DNA of 49,305 nt from an uncultured Oscillochloris sp. (GTDB taxonomy: Bacteria; Chloroflexota; Chloroflexia; Chloroflexales; Chloroflexaceae). The notes under the pieces were generated by a model that was not told the origin of the DNA, searched no databases, and saw only the letters and a program-made list of their open reading frames with translations. Location: assembly GCA_903887465.1 (NCBI GenBank), contig CAISPW010000090.1, positions 1-49,305 of the forward strand. Reading direction: 5' to 3'. Each line of letters opens with the position of its first letter. The first letter of the stretch is position 1. Shown here piece by piece: positions 6,744 through 16,125 of the stretch. The position numbers and the translations under genes were made by a program.

Positions 6744-8969
6744 TTACCGCATCACCAGTGGCAAACACATAAAGTGGTCATACACCGGCGGCGGCGGCGG
6801 TGCCATCGATCCGCCGTCGAAGCGGGCGACGACTGCGAAAGGCTGGAAGCTCGTTACGATGCGCGGAGCCTTCACCCGCACGGTATAGACTCCCAGCGCG
6901 GTCGTCGCGATCTCCACGCTCTCGCTCGGGTTGCAGCGATCTGCCCCCTCCGCCCGGCATGCCGACGTGAGCGCGGCGGTATGGTTGCCCAGGATAACGC
7001 TGCCGTCAGGCTCGATCACCTCCAGATCAAGATCATTCACCAGCGTCTTGCTCGTCAGCGGCGAGCCGGGGTAGTCGGTCCAGGTCAGTGTGGCCCGCAG
7101 GCGCGGGTTCCCGCCCGTCACCGTCAGCGCGTAGTCGACGCTCCCGCCGCTGGCTAGGCCGACCGTCTCATCGTGCAGCCAGATCTGCGCGCCGCTGAGC
7201 TGAATCGACTCGCCCAGGTTCACCCGGCCCCAGCCCTCCACGTGGTTCGGCCATGCCGACGGGATCTCCTGGGCGCTGCCGGTGCCATACTGCCCTGGGG
7301 TCAAGTTGCGTGCGCCGTTGAGCAGCAGCGCCCGCACCAGGGCCGCGCTCGGGTCGCTCATGCTGCGATCTTGGCTCAACCACTGGCGCACCAGCGCCGC
7401 CACGCCGCTCACCAGAGGCGTGGCCATCGATGTGCCCGATTCGTAGGCGTAGTTGGCGTCGTAGGTGTCGCTGTAGCTGGCCCCAATCGCGTGCGACTGC
7501 GTCGAGATGATGTTCGAGCCAGGGGCCACCAGATCCGGCTTGATCCGCCCATCGTCGGTTGGCCCCCGGCTAGAGAAGGCGGTCATACCGCTCGGGTTGT
7601 CACTCACAAAGTCCGATATGATCGGCTGGCCGCTCCGACTGAGGAATGCATAGTTCCCCCAGCAGCGGTTCACCGGGCTGGACGCCACGCAGTTGCCCTT
7701 CGTCGGCGGTCGGTTGTTCTCAGACGCGCCGACGGCAAGCACATTCTTAGCCGTGGCCGGTGAGGTGATCGAGTCGGCGTCGATCACCCCGTCTTGGTTG
7801 ATGTCGGTACCGTTGTTACCGGCGGCCACCACCAGCAGGTGCGTGGGGTGGCGGTAGAGGAAGTCGTCCACACTAGCTGCCAGATCGTCGTAGCCACCGT
7901 AGAGGTTGCTCAACCCGCCGGTCGGAGCGCCCCAACTCGCGTTCTGCACGCGGGCACCGGCGTCGTAGGCTTTTTGCAGGTAGCTGGAGTCGGTAGGCAG
8001 GCAGTCAAGCGATTGGCTGGAGCTGCTGTTGATCACCGCCTCGACCACCAGTTGCGCACCCGGCGCGACACCGGCAAACGAGATACCCGCAGGCGAGAGG
8101 ACGCCGCTACCCAGGATCGAGCCGCTCACGTGGGTGCCGTGGCCATCCTGGTCACTCCAATCGGTTGTTATGCAGGTGCCGTCCATCTGCTGCGGCGTGA
8201 AGGTGGCCGCGATCCGCCCACCGAAATCGGCGCTCAGGCTGTCGCTGCGGTCGAGGCCGGTGTCGGTGACGGCCACAATCTGGCCGGTGCCGGTGAGCCA
8301 GCTGAGTTCCTGGCGGGCGGTGTTCACGCCGATCAACACGCGGGACGTATCGTTCAGCAACTGCGGCAGCACGCGCCGCTCGATCCAGAGGACATCGTCG
8401 CGGGCGGCCAGCCCCGCCAGGGCCAGCCCCGGCAACCGCACCGTCAAGCTGGCCCCGTTCAGGCGATCCGCACGACCAAGCGTGGCCCCCCCGGCCGCGT
8501 GGATCGCCGCTGCCAGCGCCTGGGAGTCGGCGTCAGGCGTGGCCAGGACGTGCAGATCCAGCGGGCTGGTATCCGCGCCAGATCGAGCGAGATCGGCCAG
8601 ATCCGGCGCGAGTTTATAGTCAGTCGGCAGAACACCGATCCAGCGCAGGCCGGAGATCTGCGGCGCGCGGTTGGTGGTGGCCCGCACCAAAAACGTGTTG
8701 TCGGGGATGTAGACCAGCGGGTCGAGGCCGACCGCCTTCAGCTCCGCGATCCGCGCGGTGCTCGGCGGGCCGTCGAGTTGGGCCAGACGCAGGCTTGAGC
8801 CGCCAGCCATGTCGGCCGCCGCCACCGCCGCAGGCAGCGCCTGGAGCGGATCGAAGCTGGCCCGCCGTAGGAAGATGCTGGCGCCGGGTGCCCGCGCGCC
8901 CACCGTAATCGGGATCAGCAGCCCCAGCGCCAAAATTACGCCGGTCGCCAGCAAGTAGGTTAATCGCAT
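6744..8969 (-). CDS. Secreted S8 (subtilisin-like) serine protease
   Basis: An exported protease of 741 aa. A signal peptide (LLATGVILALGLLIPITVGA) is followed by a propeptide-like region to about residue 205, then the catalytic domain with Asp236 (AVTDTGLD), His277 (DGHGTHVSGS), oxyanion Asn385 (AAGNNG) and Ser514 (GTSMATP): a complete triad. From about residue 590 comes a beta-sandwich of the proprotein-convertase P-like type (LTWTDYPGSP, NDLDLEV). After a PPPPP hinge the protein ends in LPLVMR, almost the same ending as two other exoproteins in this window. AGGAG lies about 10 nt before the ATG. It is monocistronic and convergent with the GT4 gene. Confidence 0.95.
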   Translation of the reverse strand: MRLTYLLATGVILALGLLIPITVGARAPGASIFLRRASFDPLQALPAAVAAADMAGGSSLRLAQLDGPPSTARIAELKAVGLDPLVYIPDNTFLVRATTNRAPQISGLRWIGVLPTDYKLAPDLADLARSGADTSPLDLHVLATPDADSQALAAAIHAAGGATLGRADRLNGASLTVRLPGLALAGLAARDDVLWIERRVLPQLLNDTSRVLIGVNTARQELSWLTGTGQIVAVTDTGLDRSDSLSADFGGRIAATFTPQQMDGTCITTDWSDQDGHGTHVSGSILGSGVLSPAGISFAGVAPGAQLVVEAVINSSSSQSLDCLPTDSSYLQKAYDAGARVQNASWGAPTGGLSNLYGGYDDLAASVDDFLYRHPTHLLVVAAGNNGTDINQDGVIDADSITSPATAKNVLAVGASENNRPPTKGNCVASSPVNRCWGNYAFLSRSGQPIISDFVSDNPSGMTAFSSRGPTDDGRIKPDLVAPGSNIISTQSHAIGASYSDTYDANYAYESGTSMATPLVSGVAALVRQWLSQDRSMSDPSAALVRALLLNGARNLTPGQYGTGSAQEIPSAWPNHVEGWGRVNLGESIQLSGAQIWLHDETVGLASGGSVDYALTVTGGNPRLRATLTWTDYPGSPLTSKTLVNDLDLEVIEPDGSVILGNHTAALTSACRAEGADRCNPSESVEIATTALGVYTVRVKAPRIVTSFQPFAVVARFDGGSMAPPPPPVYDHFMCLPLVMR

Positions 8970-9125
8970 AAGAGTCGCTCCTCATATATGTTTATGTTTA
9001 GTAATACCATACTATGCCATAACGCCGGTGGATATGCACTAGCGAATTCGTTACATCAGACAACCATGCGGCTCCGCCGCACAACACCAGATGAACATGG
9101 CCGCTGATGCCCGACTATCGGCTAT

Positions 9126-9265
9126 TACTACCGTTGTAGTTGCCAACATCGCCATTCCTAGCGGGGGTTTGGGGGCCGCAGGCCCCCGAAAAAAATCCTT
9201 TTCTTTTCTTTCGGAGGGGCGAAGCCCCTCCGAGCCTCCCCGCCGGGAAGACTACAACGGTAGTA
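9126..9265 (+). repeat. Family B miniature element, full copy
   Basis: A 140-bp element with perfect 15-bp terminal inverted repeats TACTACCGTTGTAGT (9126-9140, 9251-9265) and internal GC hairpins (GGGGGCCGCAGGCCCCC; GGAGGGGCGAAGCCCCTCC). The 11-bp CTATCGGCTAT flanks both ends (9115-9125, 9266-9276), as a target duplication would. The right flank continues as tandem CTATCGG heptamers to about 9290, so the duplication is not fully independent evidence. The stretch 8970-9125, before the element, holds no gene. Confidence 0.75.
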
Positions 9266-9302
9266 CTATCGGCTATCGGCTATCGGCTATTTTCACCTCA
9301 GC

Positions 9303-9442
9303 CCTGGCGCAACCAAACCTTCGGCAGGGTTTGGGGCAATTTCACCACCCCCAAACGATCATTTGGGGCGATTTGACGGCCTTGCCGCCAGATCGCCCCA
9401 AAGAAGCGAGGTCTGGGGCGCAGCCCCCGCAACATGGCCCCG
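9303..9442 (-). repeat. Family A miniature element, diverged reverse copy
   Basis: Blocks such as CACCCCCAAACGATC, a central hairpin around GGCCTTGCCGCC, and GGTCTGGGGCGCAGCCCC follow the order of family A read on the opposite strand. The middle is much diverged and the ends are not clear, so the limits are approximate. It ends just before the response-regulator promoter. Confidence 0.55.
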
Positions 9443-9466
9443 GATCTGCAATCGACACCTCCATGC

Positions 9467-9495
9467 TTGCGTATGCCCGTCCCCCCTGCTACAAT
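9467..9495 (+). promoter_or_regulatory. Predicted leaderless promoter of the response regulator
   Basis: TTGCGT (9467-9472), 17-bp spacer, TACAAT (9490-9495). The ATG at 9502 is 12 nt from the first base of the -10 box, which puts the transcription start at the start codon. No Shine-Dalgarno sequence is possible on such an mRNA. Confidence 0.7.
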
Positions 9496-9501
9496 TGCGG
9501 C

Positions 9502-10179
9502 ATGCAGCAGCGTATTCTCATCATCGAAGACGAGCAGGAGATCGCCAACTACCTGCGCCGAGGACTCATCCTTGAGGGGTTTCAGGTGACGGTGGCCAAC
9601 GATGGGCCGCAGGGTCTCGTCGCCGCCCGCGAGGCTCCCCACGACCTCGTCATCCTCGATTTGATGCTTCCCGGAATCGACGGGATCGAGGTCGCCCGCC
9701 GACTACGCGCCGCATCGGATGTGCCGATTATCATCCTCACCGCCCGCGACGCGGTCCCCGACCGCGTCACCGGCCTTGAGGCCGGTGCCGATGACTATCT
9801 GGTCAAGCCCTTCGCCTTCGCTGAACTCCTCGCCCGCATCCGCGTCCAACTCCGCCGTCGCCAGTCTGCCCAGCAAACCGATATCCTCCGCTTTGCGAAC
9901 CTCACCCTCGATACCGCCGCCCGCGAACTGCGCGTCAACGACCGCCGTGTCGAACTCACCGCTAAAGAGTACGACCTGCTCGATCTCTTTATGCGCCATC
10001 CCAACCAGGTGCTCACCCGCGAGGTCATCTACGACCGGGTCTGGGGCTACGACTTCGGCGGCGAGAGCAATATCATCGAGGTGTATGTGCGCTACTTGCG
10101 CCAGAAGCTTGAGGCCAACGGCGAACCCCGCAGCATCCAGACGGTGCGCGGGGCCGGCTATATCCTTCGTGAGGATTAA
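9502..10179 (+). CDS. OmpR/PhoB-family response regulator
   Basis: A two-component transcription factor of 225 aa. The receiver domain (residues 1-118) has the acidic pocket (IIEDEQE), phospho-acceptor Asp53 (ILDLMLPG), Thr80 and Lys102 (LVKPFAF). The C-terminal winged-helix domain (about 128-222) shows [12 protein letters not shown] and the [10 protein letters not shown] recognition helix, ending in [12 protein letters not shown]. The ATG at 9502 is chosen because the conserved receiver starts there and a promoter lies exactly upstream; the frame extends further upstream but that part is element-derived DNA. No histidine kinase gene is adjacent, so its partner is unknown. Confidence 0.93.
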   Translation: MQQRILIIEDEQEIANYLRRGLILEGFQVTVANDGPQGLVAAREAPHDLVILDLMLPGIDGIEVARRLRAASDVPIIILTARDAVPDRVTGLEAGADDYLVKPFAFAELLARIRVQLRRRQSAQQTDILRFANLTLDTAARELRVNDRRVELTAKEYDLLDLFMRHPNQVLTREVIYDRVWGYDFGGESNIIEVYVRYLRQKLEANGEPRSIQTVRGAGYILRED

Positions 10180-10387
10180 TCTGAACGTCGCCGTTCGCCG
10201 GGTGCCATCGGCCATGTTCTTCCGGTGTGCTGCGGTGCCACCCCGAGGATAATTGATATCGTCGCGCGGGAATCCTGCCCGCCGTCGGCCTAGTCACCTC
10301 ACGAGGCAATGTGTCTCTGACACAACGGATCCGCGTGAAAGTCGGTTTTAGTGCATTAGCACGCCATATATCCAGTGAGCCGATCTC

Positions 10388-10416
10388 TTGCGTTTTGATT
10401 CTTGTGGGCGTATAAT
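10388..10416 (+). promoter_or_regulatory. Promoter of the S1-domain protein gene
   Basis: TTGCGT (10388-10393), 17-bp spacer, TATAAT (10411-10416): a near-consensus vegetative promoter with the same TTGCGT -35 as the response-regulator promoter. It implies a leader of about 60 nt before the ATG at 10486. The 200 bp before it show no clear signal. Confidence 0.75.
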
Positions 10417-10485
10417 GATACCCAATCCCTATGGATGCGATGGTCGCTGCACATGGGTTCTGGCTCACTCCTGTTAAGGATGCGC

Positions 10486-11700
10486 ATGGAAGAACTAAAG
10501 GGCACTGCCCTCGACTCAGACACGCAAGACCTGCCGGAGCCGAGGGATAACGGCATGATCGATGAGGAGGCGGAGGAACTCGCTCTTATGGAGCGGTTCC
10601 TGAGTGATCCGGCCCACGATTATCGCAACCTGAAGTACGGCGACACCGTGGACGGCACTGTCATGCGGATCGACAAGGACGAAATCCTGGTCGATATCGG
10701 CGCGAAGGCCGAGGGCATCGTCCCCTCGCGCGAGATGCAGTCGCTCCCCGCCGAGGATCGCGCCGCGCTGCGCATCGGCAGCGAGCTGCTTGTGTTTATC
10801 GTGCAGTCGGAGGATAAAGAGGGTCGCGCGATCCTCTCTGTTGATAAGGCGCGCCAAGAAAAGAGCTGGCGCGTCCTCCAGACGGCCTACGAGAAGAGCG
10901 ATGTGATCACCGCCCGCGTGGTGAACTACAACAAGGGCGGGCTGCTGGTGAACCTCGACGGTGTGCGCGGGTTTGTTCCCGCCTCACAGGTCAATGGCAT
11001 CAGCCGTGGCCCCGACACCCAGAAGCAGTCCGATATGGCCCGCATGGTCAATACGGATCTGCAGCTCAAGGTGATCGAGATTAACCGCAACCGCAATCGC
11101 CTGATCCTCTCCGAGCGCCAGGCCGTCCAGGAGGCCCGCGAGTCGAAGAAGGACGAGCTGCTCTCGCGGCTGAAGGAGGGCGACGTCCGCACCGGCACCA
11201 TCAGTTCGGTGTGTGACTTCGGTGCCTTTGTCGATATCGGCGGTGCCGATGGCCTCGTCCACCTCTCGGAGATCTCCTGGAGCCGCGTAAAGCACCCGTC
11301 TGAGGTGCTCAAGCCCGGCGATAAGGTCCAGGTCTCGATCCTCAGCATCGACCAGGATCGCAAGCGGATCGCGCTGTCGATCAAGCGTACCCAGAATGAG
11401 CCGTGGACGCGGGCCGGCGAGCGCTACCAGCTTGGCCAGATCGTCGAGGGTACCATCACCCAACTCGCCTCCTTTGGTGCCTTCGCACGGATCGAGGATG
11501 GCATCGAGGGTCTCATTCATATCTCCGAGATGGGCGACGACCGCATTCAGCACCCCAAAGAGGTGGTCGCTGAGGGCGACACCATCCAGGCCCGCATTAT
11601 CCGGATCGACCCGGCGCGGAAGCGCATGGGCCTCAGCCTCCGCCTGAGCCGCGAGGGCGGCGATGCGGGCGATGACGCTGCCGGATCCGATACTGACTAA
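10486..11700 (+). CDS. Ribosomal protein S1-like RNA-binding protein, four S1 domains
   Basis: A 404-aa protein with four S1 OB-folds: about residues 50-115, 135-205, 229-300 (EGDVRTGTISSVCDFGAFVDIGG, split here only for description) and 314-385. The last two are the canonical ones, with FGAF and GLVHLSE / GLIHISE motifs. S1 proteins bind mRNA and help the 30S subunit load structured messages. Four domains fit the short S1 form of many Gram-positive and deep-branching bacteria, rather than the six-domain E. coli protein. The start is set by AAGGA 5 nt before the ATG at 10486. The C-terminal tail is acidic (GDAGDDAAGSDTD). It may be the true RpsA, but a second copy elsewhere cannot be ruled out. 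Confidence 0.88.
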   Translation: MEELKGTALDSDTQDLPEPRDNGMIDEEAEELALMERFLSDPAHDYRNLKYGDTVDGTVMRIDKDEILVDIGAKAEGIVPSREMQSLPAEDRAALRIGSELLVFIVQSEDKEGRAILSVDKARQEKSWRVLQTAYEKSDVITARVVNYNKGGLLVNLDGVRGFVPASQVNGISRGPDTQKQSDMARMVNTDLQLKVIEINRNRNRLILSERQAVQEARESKKDELLSRLKEGDVRTGTISSVCDFGAFVDIGGADGLVHLSEISWSRVKHPSEVLKPGDKVQVSILSIDQDRKRIALSIKRTQNEPWTRAGERYQLGQIVEGTITQLASFGAFARIEDGIEGLIHISEMGDDRIQHPKEVVAEGDTIQARIIRIDPARKRMGLSLRLSREGGDAGDDAAGSDTD

Positions 11701-11702
11701 GC

Positions 11703-11816
11703 GTACCGTTATCGTCCCCTCGGCAGGGAGGCTCGGATGAGCTTCGCCCATCCGAAAAAAAAACCTGGTTTCTTTTCAGGAGCCTGCGGCCCCCACCCCC
11801 CCGCGAGAAAAAGTCC
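11703..11816 (-). repeat. Family B miniature element, partial reverse copy
   Basis: Reading the minus strand, this has the GGGGGCCGCAGGC block, a poly-T stretch, CGGATGGGCGAAGCTCATCCG and GAGCCTCCCTGCCGAG in the family B order, ending in a degenerate terminal repeat (ACGATAACGGTA). The other end is lost. It occupies much of the 319-bp gap between the S1 gene and clpC. Confidence 0.65.
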
Positions 11817-11865
11817 GGCGTCGGTTTTGAGGATTACATCCCGTGCGCGCAGATTCGGTGGCAGG

Positions 11866-11896
11866 GAGCCGGGGTCCGGTGGACGAACCCCGGCTC
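11866..11896. promoter_or_regulatory. Hairpin in the clpC upstream region
   Basis: GAGCCGGGGT (11866-11875) and ACCCCGGCTC (11887-11896) form a 10-bp stem about 125 bp before the clpC start. No CIRCE element, CtsR heptad or clear -10/-35 pair was found in 11897-12019, so the clpC promoter is not identified and the role of this hairpin is open. Confidence 0.35.
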
Positions 11897-12019
11897 GTGA
11901 ATTGTCGGTGCCTCTCCCCCGCGCCCGTCTACGCCCCCCCCCACGCGGGCATCGGTTCACCTGTACTCGATCCCGGTGGCGCACAGTCGGCCAGCCATGG
12001 ATAGCTAGTGGAGAACACT

Positions 12020-14539
12020 ATGTCTGACCTCTATAGCAAATTCACGAAGCGGGCGAAGCAGGTGCTTCAGCTCGCAACCGAGGAGGCGCGCAGCTTTAAC
12101 CATCCCTATATCGGCACCGAGCATATCCTGCTCGGCCTGATCCGCGAGAGCGAGGGGATCGCCGCGCGCGTGCTCGATGACCTCGGGGTGAAGCTGGCCC
12201 AGGCCCGCAGCGCGGTGGAGTTCATTGTCGGCGTCGGCGAGGGCGCCACCGTCAATGATCAGGAACTCACCGCCCGCGCCCAGAAGGTGATCAAATACGC
12301 CATCGAAGAGGCCAACCGCCTCAACCATCACTATATCGGCACCGAACACCTGCTGCTCGGCCTCGTGCGCAACGGCGAGGGCGTGGCCACCGGCGTCCTC
12401 GATATTATGGGCGTCTCCCTGGAGCAGGTGCGCAACCAGGTGATGCGCGTGCTGCGCCACGGCACCGCTGGCACCACCGAGACTCGCGGCTCCGCCCCCG
12501 GCCAGCCCGCCGCCCAGCGCCAGTCGAAGACTCCCTACCTCGACGCCCTTGGCACCGACCTTACCGATATGGCGGAGGCTGGGCGGCTCGACCCGATCAT
12601 CGGGCGCAACCCCGAGATCGAGCGCGTCATCCAGATTCTCTCGCGCCGCACCAAGAATAACCCCGCCCTGATCGGTGAGCCCGGCGTCGGCAAGACGGCC
12701 ATCGTCGAAGGGCTTGCCCAGCGCATCATCCAGGGCGATGTCCCCGATAGCATCAAGGGCAAGCGCGTCGTCACCCTCGATATGGGCGCCCTGGTGGCAG
12801 GCACGAAATATCGCGGCCAGTTTGAGGAGCGCCTCAAGCGGGTGATCGATGAGATCAAGGAGACCCGCTGCATCCTCTTCATCGATGAGTTCCACACCAT
12901 CATCGGTGCCGGTGGTGCCGAGGGCACCCTCGATGCCGCCAACATCCTCAAGCCGGCCCTCTCACGCGGCGAGCTCCAGACGATCGGTGCCACCACCCTC
13001 GATGAGTACCGCAAGTATATCGAGCGCGACGCCGCCCTTGAGCGGCGCTTCCAGCCGGTGATGGTCGATGAGCCATCCCTAGAGGATACCGTCCTCATCC
13101 TGCGCGGCATTAAGTCGCGCTACGAGGATTTTCACCAACTCCAGATCTCTGATGAGGCGATTAAGGCCGCTGCCGCCCTCTCTGCGCGCTATGTGCCCGA
13201 CCGCCAACTGCCCGATAAGGCCATCGACCTGATCGATGAGGCCGCCTCCCGCGTGCGCATGTACCGCTCGGCCACCCCACCCCAGCTCCGCGACGCCCTG
13301 CGCGGCCTGGAGGCTCTGCGCAAGGAGCGCGAGGCCGCCATCGAGGACGAGCAGTTCGCCCTCGCCTCCGATATGCGCGAGCGCGAGGATCGCATGCAGG
13401 CCCGCATCACCCAGATCGAGCGCGAGATGGGCGCCGAGAGCGGCGAGCGCGCCGTCGAGCGGCCCTACGTCACCGAAGAGGACATCGCCGAGGTCATCGG
13501 CATGTGGACGGGCATCCCCGTCACTCGCCTCAAGGGCGATGAGACCATCCGCCTCATGCAGATGGAGACCTTTCTGCACGGCCGGGTCGTCGGCCAGCAG
13601 GAGGCCATCGTCACGATCTCCAAGGCGGTGCGCCGCGCCCGCGCCGGACTCAAGGATCCCAAGCGCCCGATCGGTAGCTTTATTTTCCTTGGCCCCACCG
13701 GCGTCGGCAAGACCGAGTTGGCCAAGACTCTGGCCGAGTTCATGTTCGGCTCCGAGGAGTCGCTGATCAAGATCGATATGTCCGAGTTTCAGGAGCGCCA
13801 CACCACCTCGCGCCTGGTCGGCTCGCCTCCCGGCTACGTCGGCTACGGCGAGGGAGGCCAGCTCACCGATGCAGTGCGCCGCAAGCCCTACAGCGTGATC
13901 CTCTTCGATGAGATCGAGAAGGCCCACCCCGACGCCTTCAACCTGCTGCTCCAGGTGCTTGAGGACGGCAACCTCACCGACGGCAAGGGTCGCAAGGTTG
14001 ACTTCCGCAACACGATCATCATCATGACCAGCAACGTCGGCACCGAGCATATCCGCCGCGCCTCGCGCATCGGCTTCGGCGGCAACTCGAACGAGATCGA
14101 TAACGACGACACCCGGCGCAAGGTGGACGACGCGCTCAAGCAACTCTTCCGGCCCGAGTTCCTCAACCGCATCGACGCGACGATCATCTTCCACCCGCTC
14201 ACCAACGAGGAGATCCACCAGATCACCACGATCATGCTCAAGCGGGTGCAGCGCCAGCTCGCCGATCACCAGATCGCCATCGATGTTCGCCAGGATGCGC
14301 TTGACCTGCTGGCCCGCCGGGGTTACGACCCGGCCTTCGGCGCACGGCCCCTGCGCCGGATCATCACCAACCTGATCGAGGACCCCCTGGCCGAGGGTCT
14401 GCTCGCCGCACGCTTCGTGAACAACGATATGGTCATCATTGATACGCAGGACGACCTGCTGCGCCTGCGCTCGCAACGCCAGATCGACGCGGAGGAGACT
14501 GACTTGGCCCCGCCTGAGGAGAGCCCCGCCCTCGTGTAG
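12020..14539 (+). CDS. clpC: ClpC-type AAA+ protease subunit (unfoldase)
   Basis: An ATP-dependent unfoldase that feeds ClpP (839 aa). The ATG at 12020, with GTGGAG 6 nt before it, is preferred over a GTG at 12008. Order: double Clp-N repeat (1-145); AAA-1 with Walker [10 protein letters not shown] near residue 219; the short UVR-type middle domain (about 415-450) that marks ClpC rather than ClpB; AAA-2 with Walker [10 protein letters not shown] near residue 558; the ClpP-docking IGF loop near residue 684; and the C-terminal D2-small domain. ctsR, mcsA and mcsB are not present upstream, so control and adaptor logic differ from Bacillus. A strong hairpin terminator follows. radA and yacL lie downstream in the Bacillus order. 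Confidence 0.96.
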   Translation: MSDLYSKFTKRAKQVLQLATEEARSFNHPYIGTEHILLGLIRESEGIAARVLDDLGVKLAQARSAVEFIVGVGEGATVNDQELTARAQKVIKYAIEEANRLNHHYIGTEHLLLGLVRNGEGVATGVLDIMGVSLEQVRNQVMRVLRHGTAGTTETRGSAPGQPAAQRQSKTPYLDALGTDLTDMAEAGRLDPIIGRNPEIERVIQILSRRTKNNPALIGEPGVGKTAIVEGLAQRIIQGDVPDSIKGKRVVTLDMGALVAGTKYRGQFEERLKRVIDEIKETRCILFIDEFHTIIGAGGAEGTLDAANILKPALSRGELQTIGATTLDEYRKYIERDAALERRFQPVMVDEPSLEDTVLILRGIKSRYEDFHQLQISDEAIKAAAALSARYVPDRQLPDKAIDLIDEAASRVRMYRSATPPQLRDALRGLEALRKEREAAIEDEQFALASDMREREDRMQARITQIEREMGAESGERAVERPYVTEEDIAEVIGMWTGIPVTRLKGDETIRLMQMETFLHGRVVGQQEAIVTISKAVRRARAGLKDPKRPIGSFIFLGPTGVGKTELAKTLAEFMFGSEESLIKIDMSEFQERHTTSRLVGSPPGYVGYGEGGQLTDAVRRKPYSVILFDEIEKAHPDAFNLLLQVLEDGNLTDGKGRKVDFRNTIIIMTSNVGTEHIRRASRIGFGGNSNEIDNDDTRRKVDDALKQLFRPEFLNRIDATIIFHPLTNEEIHQITTIMLKRVQRQLADHQIAIDVRQDALDLLARRGYDPAFGARPLRRIITNLIEDPLAEGLLAARFVNNDMVIIDTQDDLLRLRSQRQIDAEETDLAPPEESPALV

Positions 14540-14558
14540 CTCGGTCGAGCCAGACAGG

Positions 14559-14604
14559 TATCCAAAGAGGCCAGGGGAATTTCTTCCCCTGGCCTCTTTG
14601 GATA
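14559..14604 (+). terminator. clpC terminator hairpin
   Basis: A perfect 21-bp stem (14559-14579 with 14584-14604) and 4-nt loop, 20 bp after the clpC stop codon. There is no long U-tract directly after it, but position and stem strength fit a transcription terminator. Confidence 0.75.
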
Positions 14605-14676
14605 TCCGTCGGGATGCGCGCTGCGCCAAGCCCGGTGCGAATCGTCATGCCGGGAGGTATCTTTTTCGATTTTCCT

Positions 14677-14706
14677 TCGACATGAGTTATAACAACCCTA
14701 TATAAT
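14677..14706 (+). promoter_or_regulatory. Candidate promoter upstream of the first GT2 gene
   Basis: TCGACA (14677-14682), 18-bp spacer, TATAAT (14701-14706). If it drives the GT2 gene at 15066, the family A element at 14749-14902 sits inside its leader. The region 14913-15050 shows no other clear element. Confidence 0.55.
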
Positions 14707-14748
14707 ACTATAGGGGAGCGGATCTTCTCAGTCGCCCCCTGTGTAGGT

Positions 14749-14902
14749 CAGGGCTGATGCAACGTTGCTGGGGCTGCGCCCCAGACCGCGCTTTTGGTTG
14801 GTTTCTAGCGGCAAAGCCGCCAAAAACCAACCAAAAAAGATCGTTCGGGGGTGGCGTTGCCACCCCCAAACCCCCGCCGGAGGCGACGTTGCAACCGCCC
14901 TG
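14749..14902 (+). mobile_element. Family A miniature inverted-repeat element with target duplication
   Basis: A 154-bp element bounded by inverted ends CAGGGCTGATGCAACG and CGTTGCAACCGCCCTG (14 of 16 positions match after inversion). It is flanked by a perfect 10-bp direct repeat CTGTGTAGGT (14739-14748, 14903-14912), the signature of transposition. It has no coding capacity. Inside are three hairpins: GGGGCTGCGCCCC, a long stem built on TTGGTTGG / CCAACCAA, and GGGGGTGGCGTTGCCACCCC. Confidence 0.9.
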
Positions 14903-15065
14903 CTGTGTAGGTAGGCATGGCACGTAACTGCGCTGGGACATGTGCTGACTGGTAGCGAGTCGGGCATGAACTCGGTCAAAGACATCCTGGCGTACCATGG
15001 CACCGGAAATATCATGTTGAGCATAGTACTACGTTGGTGTGTGGGAGCTATCCGAGGAAAGATTT

Positions 15066-16007
15066 ATGGCCTCACGTCCCAGAATCTCGGCGGTTATATG
15101 TACGCGGAACCGCAGCGCAAGTACCGTGATGGCGGTTCAGTCTATTCTGTCCAATAGCCACTCCAACTTTGAACTGATCCTAGTTGATCAGAGTACGGAT
15201 GCGGAAACTGAGCATGCGGTGGCGTCATTTCACATGAACCCGCGATTTCAGTATGTGCGGATGCCAGCGAAGGGGCTTGGAAAAGCACGTAATCTCGGCC
15301 TACAGCTCGCACAGGCCGAGATTGTCGCCTTCACCGACGATGACTGTCGCGTGCCCACGAATTGGCTTGAGGTGATTGAGTCAACCTTCACCTGTCATCC
15401 ACGCGTGACTGTGATCTTCTCAAATGTAGAGGCTGGTCCACACGACACCACGGCCGGCTTTATCCCCGCCTACCATTGCCGGCGCAACAAGGTTATACGC
15501 AACTTCTGGGATAAATGTCGAGCGCGTGGCATTGGCGCAAGCATGGCGGTACGCCGCGATGACGTCTTAGCTATGGGCGGATTTGACGAGATGCTCGGCG
15601 TTGGGAGCGTCTTCCCTTCATGCGAGGATGCCGATATTGCGATCCGGGCGCTTGCGCTGGGCCAGTGGGTCTACGAGAGCGCGGAGGTCTCCGTTACTCA
15701 CTATGGTTTTCGCACCTGGTGGGAGGGCAAAGCGCTCGCCCAACGTGACTGGCGAGGTATTGGAGCTAGCTACATCAAGCCGCTGCGCGCAGGGCACTGG
15801 GGTTCACTGATTATTATATTCTACGAGATCCTTGTCCCATGTTTCCTGGAGCCAATGAAGCCAATGCTCAGGCTACGTAGGCCACGCGGATTCGGGCGTA
15901 TGGTCGCCTTTTTTTATGGATTCATTGGCGGCATGCAATACCCCTTAGATTCTCAGCATATTACCTACCAGCAACCACCTGAGATACCGGTCATTATCGG
16001 CTTATGA
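15066..16007 (+). CDS. GT2-family glycosyltransferase (first of a tandem pair)
   Basis: A GT-A fold, inverting glycosyltransferase (313 aa). The start is set by GAGG 8 nt before the ATG at 15066. Landmarks: the nucleotide-binding start (ISAVICTRNRSASTVMAVQS), the metal-binding DDD in AFTDDDCRVP, and the acidic acceptor motif in SCEDADIAIRAL. The C-terminal part (about 240-310) is hydrophobic and may attach to the membrane. It shares the words TDDDCxVPxNW, GIGAxMAxRR and VTHYGFRT with the next gene, so the pair arose by duplication. The acceptor is unknown. The pair separates clpC from radA. Confidence 0.88.
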   Translation: MASRPRISAVICTRNRSASTVMAVQSILSNSHSNFELILVDQSTDAETEHAVASFHMNPRFQYVRMPAKGLGKARNLGLQLAQAEIVAFTDDDCRVPTNWLEVIESTFTCHPRVTVIFSNVEAGPHDTTAGFIPAYHCRRNKVIRNFWDKCRARGIGASMAVRRDDVLAMGGFDEMLGVGSVFPSCEDADIAIRALALGQWVYESAEVSVTHYGFRTWWEGKALAQRDWRGIGASYIKPLRAGHWGSLIIIFYEILVPCFLEPMKPMLRLRRPRGFGRMVAFFYGFIGGMQYPLDSQHITYQQPPEIPVIIGL

Positions 16008-16125
16008 TTCACGTATCGATAGTGTCATCCGATTTTCGCCACACTGGTATCCTGAAAGTCTGAACCGCACGTGGTGCATAAGGTACGAGGATTCGAACAC
16101 GCCTTTCTCGATCATAGAATGCTTG

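Noticed and set aside
10340-10365. GTGCATTAGCAC palindrome before the S1 gene promoter
   Set aside because: Only 4-bp arms; too short to call an operator.
11701-12019. CIRCE or CtsR sites for clpC
   Set aside because: No TTAGCACTC-N9-GAGTGCTAA and no CtsR-type direct heptads were found upstream of clpC.
13079-14629. Minus-strand open frame of 516 codons opposite clpC
   Set aside because: A shadow of the clpC codons; no ribosome site, no recognisable fold, and it runs through the clpC terminator.
16060-16110. tRNA-like T-loop (GTTCGAATCC) with a nearby CCA on the minus strand
   Set aside because: The T-stem does not pair and no D-arm, anticodon arm or acceptor stem can be drawn. At most a tRNA relic; not listed.
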